DNA of 64,000 nucleotides from Theocolax elegans (taxonomy: Eukaryota > Arthropoda > Insecta > Hymenoptera > Cerocephalidae): contig CM047426.1 of assembly GCA_026168455.1 (NCBI GenBank), forward strand, positions 26,347,058 through 26,411,057, given 5' to 3'. The notes under the pieces are model-generated. The model searched no databases. It saw only the letters and a program-made list of their open reading frames with translations, and was not told the origin of the DNA. The position numbers and the translations under genes were made by a program. Shown here one piece after another: positions 62,601-64,000 of the stretch (positions are counted from its first letter, which is position 1; each line of letters opens with the position of its first letter).

Positions 62601-63258
62601 TATAAAAATTTAGTATAAGTTTTAATATACCATTTTTTTAGTGCATGCCCTGTATATTTTATAAAATATTGATCTCCAAATAATTATTTGATCCTATAAC
62701 CTTTCCAGTATATACCGCCTGAAAAACGTTTAAACGCGAACAAAAGCAACTATACGTGCCTCCCATACACGGACAGAAATTTTGTATTAAAAATGACAAT
62801 AGTTTCTAGTGAAAAAATCACAAACTGACAAACTAGGGAAAATTACTGTAGTTTATATTAAAATTTCGAAAAGTCATAGTAAATATTACAAGAATTATAG
62901 TAAATTTTATTATAAACTATAATCATTTTTACTGGAGAACATACTAATTTTCCTCAGCTAGTTAGTCTGTTATTTCCTCACTAGAAACTATAATAATTTT
63001 TAATTTAATCATTTTCTCAGTGTACACCTTCTAATTTCGTGTTCAATTTTTGTTAAAACCAAGCACGTCAGATTTCTTGATATATTTCTCTTCGGCAATA
63101 TCATAATGCTGTTCTTTTGACCAAGTATTTTTAAACACACGACTCACCCAACAACATAATAACAACGTCGTCTTGAGCGTATTCACGGATTTCTCCCAGC
63201 CAGGCTCTGATGTTATCATAGCTCTGCTTGTTCGTCACGTCGTAGAGCAGCAGTAATG
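53532..63258 (-). CDS. Rab26: Rab26 small GTPase, 3' part (three exons; 5' exons outside window)
   Basis: Join on the - strand of 63148-63258, 61627-61768 and 53532-53664, with matching phases. The first exon reads LLLLYDVTNKQSYDNIRAW and LGEIREYAQDDVV, the second NKSD (G4 guanine-binding NKxD) and METSAKTGLNVELAF (G5 SAK), the third the C-terminal tail ELKARSSKEEGC...FNVQDYLRQHQSQRSSC. This matches the Rab26/Rab37 group, closest to insect Rab26, a GTPase of secretory and synaptic vesicles. The P-loop and switch exons must lie beyond 64000. Introns are ~7.96 kb (53665-61626) and 1.38 kb (61769-63147); the large one holds the hAT/LINE nest. The protein ends CLST, a CaaX-like prenylation site in place of the commoner CC or CXC. 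Confidence 0.9.
53665..54563 (-). other. Rab26 intron, part between last exon and the hAT remnant
   Basis: AT-rich intronic sequence with nothing recognisable besides a short (CA)n near 54380. Confidence 0.5.
55150..55425 (+). pseudogene. hAT transposase C-terminal fragment, upstream part
   Basis: Reading with frameshifts and stops gives YPNDFD, then RDGLFSIFPNVEVAMRIF, then LSLIKNNYRSTL. These correspond to the conserved dimerisation-region end of ZMYM1-like hAT transposases (FPN...LRIF...FSKLKLIKNYLRSTM). The LINE inserted directly after the STL codons; its 15-bp target duplication is part of the transposase sequence. Confidence 0.75.
55411..55425 (+). repeat. LINE target-site duplication, 5' copy
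   Basis: TATCGAAGTACACTG, identical to 60476-60490. It encodes YRSTL of the hAT transposase remnant. Confidence 0.95.
55673..56296 (+). CDS. LINE ORF1, N-terminal frame (207 aa)
   Basis: ATG at 55673 (an earlier GTG in frame at 55625 is unlikely to be used in a eukaryote). The product is highly charged: RGRPRK at residues 23-28 is an AT-hook-like core, and residues ~135-172 (ISETLLKKIEELES onward) have the heptad pattern of a coiled coil, as in trimerising L1-type ORF1 proteins. It ends at a TAA, 34 nt after the next frame has opened. The RNA-binding half expected after the coiled coil lies in that other frame, so this is either a broken ORF1 or one expressed by frameshifting. It is not a host gene. 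Confidence 0.75.
   Translation: MEDERETNEVDSGKEEMEQKRSRGRPRKDKGEEKGQNKINSYLRRKENTFEVNFGRGRVTYSPIRGVVRERGETEASKNESEQAIEAHQAHEVARKEGNTDRERSEYMLHDRVRQLEAHYQSQASFTEEMNSKRISETLLKKIEELESRIRELELDKDIMAKEIHNLKTGLQKEGTARSKETESGTEEESSKRNRCERVSQLWIPGK
56263..56865 (+). CDS. LINE ORF1, C-terminal frame (RRM/CTD-like region)
   Basis: Opens at 56263 after a TGA, in the -1 frame relative to the N-terminal ORF1 frame, and overlaps it by 34 nt. There is no ATG near its start; the first usable initiator within it would be far inside. RRKRKKNIMIRGI followed by alternating hydrophobic strands and a basic/acidic C-terminal part resembles the RRM plus CTD of L1-type ORF1 proteins. I infer that it is the second half of a single ORF1. 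It ends 40 nt before the ORF2 ATG. Confidence 0.65.
   Translation, partial: ACESTLDTREVNNNEVVRNGTRNECKDREVIEEDGDIREKVNREYLKRIPESLNEHELDYELEERRKRKKNIMIRGIRSVGNVKQEVKNLLREKLDLPAYIKKVRAIGGGVILEMESMENKIEIMKRKRGLKGLRVWIEDDLTRREEEIQRWLRKIEEEETSRGHRVRVGYMKIRVDEEYYEWSEKLGKLTVMQKRRTFR
56906..60226 (+). CDS. LINE ORF2: endonuclease/reverse transcriptase (1106 aa, intact)
   Basis: Starts ATG TCG TGG. The APE-type endonuclease occupies ~1-240: WNIAG at the N-terminus, QETW (E28), GDLNARVG (~136) and SDHLPV (~232) are its catalytic and structural motifs. Reverse transcriptase spans ~480-800: IFPIYKAG and YRGVSLL (~530), QAGFRG, FIDFKTAFDS (motif A, ~602), GVRQGCPLSPILF (motif B), FADD (~704, catalytic) and NTKKTK. 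A C-terminal Cys cluster (CRLC...WKC, after ARLRCGS) corresponds to the gag-like or knuckle region of many insect LINEs. There are no internal stops or frameshifts, so the enzyme looks functional. It nicks target DNA and copies its RNA at the break (target-primed reverse transcription). Confidence 0.95.
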   Translation: MSWNIAGVRKVWEVWEYLMKFDILLLQETWLEEREETKVLNKLSREYEWKTKKAVRVNKKGRAKGGILVGIRKEINKKVEIIEWKLGLTIKNLKIKKKGRLRIIVIYNNENIDKLITELKKQIEEGTENKEQIIIVGDLNARVGEYNVNQQGELGIYRKSEDKFLNREGMKVLKLCEEVGAIIRNGDRKGDKEGKLTFTGEGAGSVLDLVIEIETIGYSIIERIEIRTRVESDHLPVEVDIETSYREGVKEKTQCSKKGKEKVLKWEIEKSNDYKNEMERLGKGLMIEGKSANERWEFLLEKIWETAKKFDMVKIKDRERKKEIELGGLEGKEQKKVVWNSLKKWLRSKSEEDKNNLKAERQKLKKIREGKRKEASEKKWKMVEESRTILVGDYWRAINQFRKRREKKGGGIGKEEWVVHFKNLLGVKMNKDNLVEVKEKREGTDLELEKDRLSEEITGAEVKVALSRMKNNKAPGADGLKGEFLKGLPSVWLKELAEIFNILMEKGEIIKGWKIARIFPIYKAGDEGKVANYRGVSLLNVGYKLLANILAKRLREWMEANEIVKENQAGFRGKRGTRDHIFTLNSIIGGKIKRKGGKLYTAFIDFKTAFDSIDREILFRKIEQRGVVGNFLKIIKEIYRETKNEIITEEGITESFETERGVRQGCPLSPILFSLFIDDIDANWEKKNLGGTVIGKEKVFCLKFADDIVILADYREGLKDMLKELEIYCKRNGVTVNTKKTKVMIFKKAGKAKRDEKWEFEGVKLEIVKEYKYLGYWFSSGNSYNTHLRKIAGNLQKMINITWGINKRAKVGSLKRRLYLLDAIVRAGCLYGAEIWGWGRREYIEQVQGRYVKMALGVNQNTPDYIWRMEAGRTSLLIETRKRASRYLVSILGMGKERLPNICLKEEIRGILNGNASIWGRELQVALGEIGDGETLEELNKCNNIEKVRRNLEIGIKTKVEQEIQRDWGKIDRSKYNELYRSIKTDLGQERYWEDRNIGEREKEQWARLRCGSIGKSVGKGFKDLDCRLCRIEREEIDYIWKCRIARQEINKKWVDEVDGYKISVSGDEGRLALVELLKGIPKTGICKYSRDFEKLVSMKREERKE
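60476..60490 (+). repeat. LINE target-site duplication, 3' copy
   Basis: TATCGAAGTACACTG follows the AAATA-rich tail directly. There are no differences from the 5' copy, so insertion was recent. Confidence 0.95.
60476..60610 (+). pseudogene. hAT transposase C-terminal fragment, downstream part
   Basis: Resumes with the duplicated YRSTL codons and continues, after a frameshift, with ENKLLKNINFDE, TADDFVVR, stop, VRNKLF. This is the usual C-terminal end of the same transposase family. It shows that the two sides of the LINE were once one gene. Confidence 0.75.
60897..61626 (-). other. Rab26 intron, part upstream of the nested elements
   Basis: AT-rich intronic DNA. TTTTTTCTCAATGTA at about 60920-60934 resembles one end of the CACTGAG family, but no partner end was found. 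Confidence 0.4.
61627..61768 (-). CDS. Rab26: Rab26 internal exon (G4 and G5 motifs)
   Basis: 142 nt between TTTGCAG and GCCAG|GTCAGT. It encodes GNKSDCGSDRIVRREDGQRL, ANEYKVPFMETSAKTG and LNVELAFHAVAR. NKSD and SAK are the base-recognition motifs. Confidence 0.92.
62396..62643. mobile_element. Palindromic MITE, CACTGAGAAAA family (copy 3), in Rab26 intron
   Basis: Left end CACTGAGAAAAATAG, right end TTTTTTTAGTG, length 248 bp. The arms share TACTTGGATTAT with spacing like TACTTCGATTATCG of copy 1, plus the ACTATATT and AGTAATTTTTGTTA blocks, so it is the same family but with clearly more diverged arms. Flanks are CA on both sides. Confidence 0.65.
62768..63022. mobile_element. Palindromic MITE, CACTGAGAAAA family (copy 4), in Rab26 intron
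   Basis: The right end ATTTTCTCAGTG (to 63022) and left end CACGGACAGAAAT (from 62768) bound a 255-bp inverted repeat; AGTTTCTAGTGA recurs in both arms. TA flanks both sides (62766-62767 and 63023-63024). The interior differs from copies 1 and 3, so it is a subfamily sharing ends and length. Confidence 0.65.
63148..63258 (-). CDS. Rab26: Rab26 internal exon (beta-strand after switch II, effector face)
   Basis: 111 nt between the acceptor TTTCAG (complement of 63259-63264) and the donor TTGTTGG|GTGAGT. It starts in phase 2 (CA completing an Ala codon) and ends with the first base of the Gly codon before NKSD. It was too short to stand out as an ORF and was found by reading the - strand. Confidence 0.9.
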
Positions 63259-64000
63259 CTGAAAGAGAGAAAAAAAAGTAAGATAACCAGCTCATCGATT
63301 ATGCAGTGCATATATATAGAGACTATATTGCGCAAGTCGAGAGGTATAAAAGTCATCCTATGTTAGTTACAAATTATTGACTTTTACACTCGAGAGTTCA
63401 ACTGATATTCAAAAATACTCATTTTATTGAATTTAATGATGATTGTAAATTATTATATTATCTTTAAAAATCAAATAAGTTAGAGACGTATTATTGTGTA
63501 AAAATTATGCATAGTAAACCTCAAAACAACTAAGAAATAAATTAAAAATGCGAATATTTTCCATCTTTATGCTTAGCAAAGTAGGAGACTACTTATATGA
63601 ATGTGTAATTATTTTGTTAAAGAGGTCTCATACTCAATATTTGTTAATTAATTAAAAAAAGATAAAAGAGTATAGAAAAATAAGAGAAGAGGCGCTTTTC
63701 GTTATCCATAATCTAACTGTGTAATGAATTTCGAATAATAAAATGTAAATACTATAATAATAGAGACATTATTTTGCTATAAATATTGTTATAGATACAT
63801 ATAGAAAATTGATGACACAAAATAATCGGATACACTATACATCGGCTTGCATTTTTCTTATAATATAGAGATTATATAATTTTTATATAGTAAAGCTATG
63901 TGCAATTTATAAAAGTCGTATCTCCAATAAAAATTCAAATAATGTTTAGACCTTTTTTCAAAAGTTCGTTCCTCGTTATAAGCCCGTAAAAAATAAAAAA
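63259..64000 (-). other. Rab26 intron running off the window
   Basis: AT-rich; no exon with the Rab switch or P-loop motifs is present, so the 5' exons lie beyond the window edge. Confidence 0.5.

Overview
This is an AT-rich, intron-bearing animal genomic window, almost certainly from an insect. It holds three recognisable genes: the antiproliferative adaptor Tob, a very long ZAD/C2H2 zinc-finger gene (the ZAD domain is an arthropod hallmark), and the secretory small GTPase Rab26. They sit among microsatellites and nested transposons. A hymenopteran host (wasp, ant or bee) is my guess from CpG-rich exons in AT-rich surroundings and the style of the mobile elements; the sequence alone does not prove it.

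Layout. 1-14.67 kb: non-coding sequence upstream of Tob, with CpG-rich islands, a short MITE (8720-8860), a both-strand-open island near 11.4-11.8 kb, and nested inverted repeats at 12.03-12.69 kb. 14.85-17.03 kb: Tob on the + strand, two coding exons, 456 aa. 17-43 kb: long gene-poor stretch (probable Tob 3' UTR followed by intergenic DNA) rich in simple repeats, with a 578-bp tandem duplication (25.4-26.5 kb), a 1.2-kb TA-flanked transposon carrying a TTAA-flanked passenger (36.6-37.8 kb), and a tRNA-derived SINE-like head (42.1 kb). 43.35-49.63 kb: ZAD-C2H2 gene on the - strand, five coding exons, 1323 aa, about 22 fingers. 50.8-51.8 kb: inverted repeat whose arms resemble decayed hammerhead ribozymes of Penelope-like elements. 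53.53-64.0 kb: 3' half of Rab26 on the - strand (three exons; 5' exons lie beyond the window).

The most informative structure is a nest inside the ~8-kb Rab26 intron: a decayed hAT (ZMYM1/TTF-type) DNA transposon at about 54.56-60.90 kb was itself hit, inside its transposase codons, by a full-length 5-kb non-LTR retrotransposon (55426-60475). That LINE has a perfect 15-bp target-site duplication, an intact 1106-codon endonuclease/reverse transcriptase ORF, and an ORF1 split between two overlapping frames. A family of palindromic TA-flanked MITEs with CACTGAGAAAA ends occurs at least four times in the window. All splice models were derived by reading GT/AG sites and phases by hand; no expression or database evidence was available.
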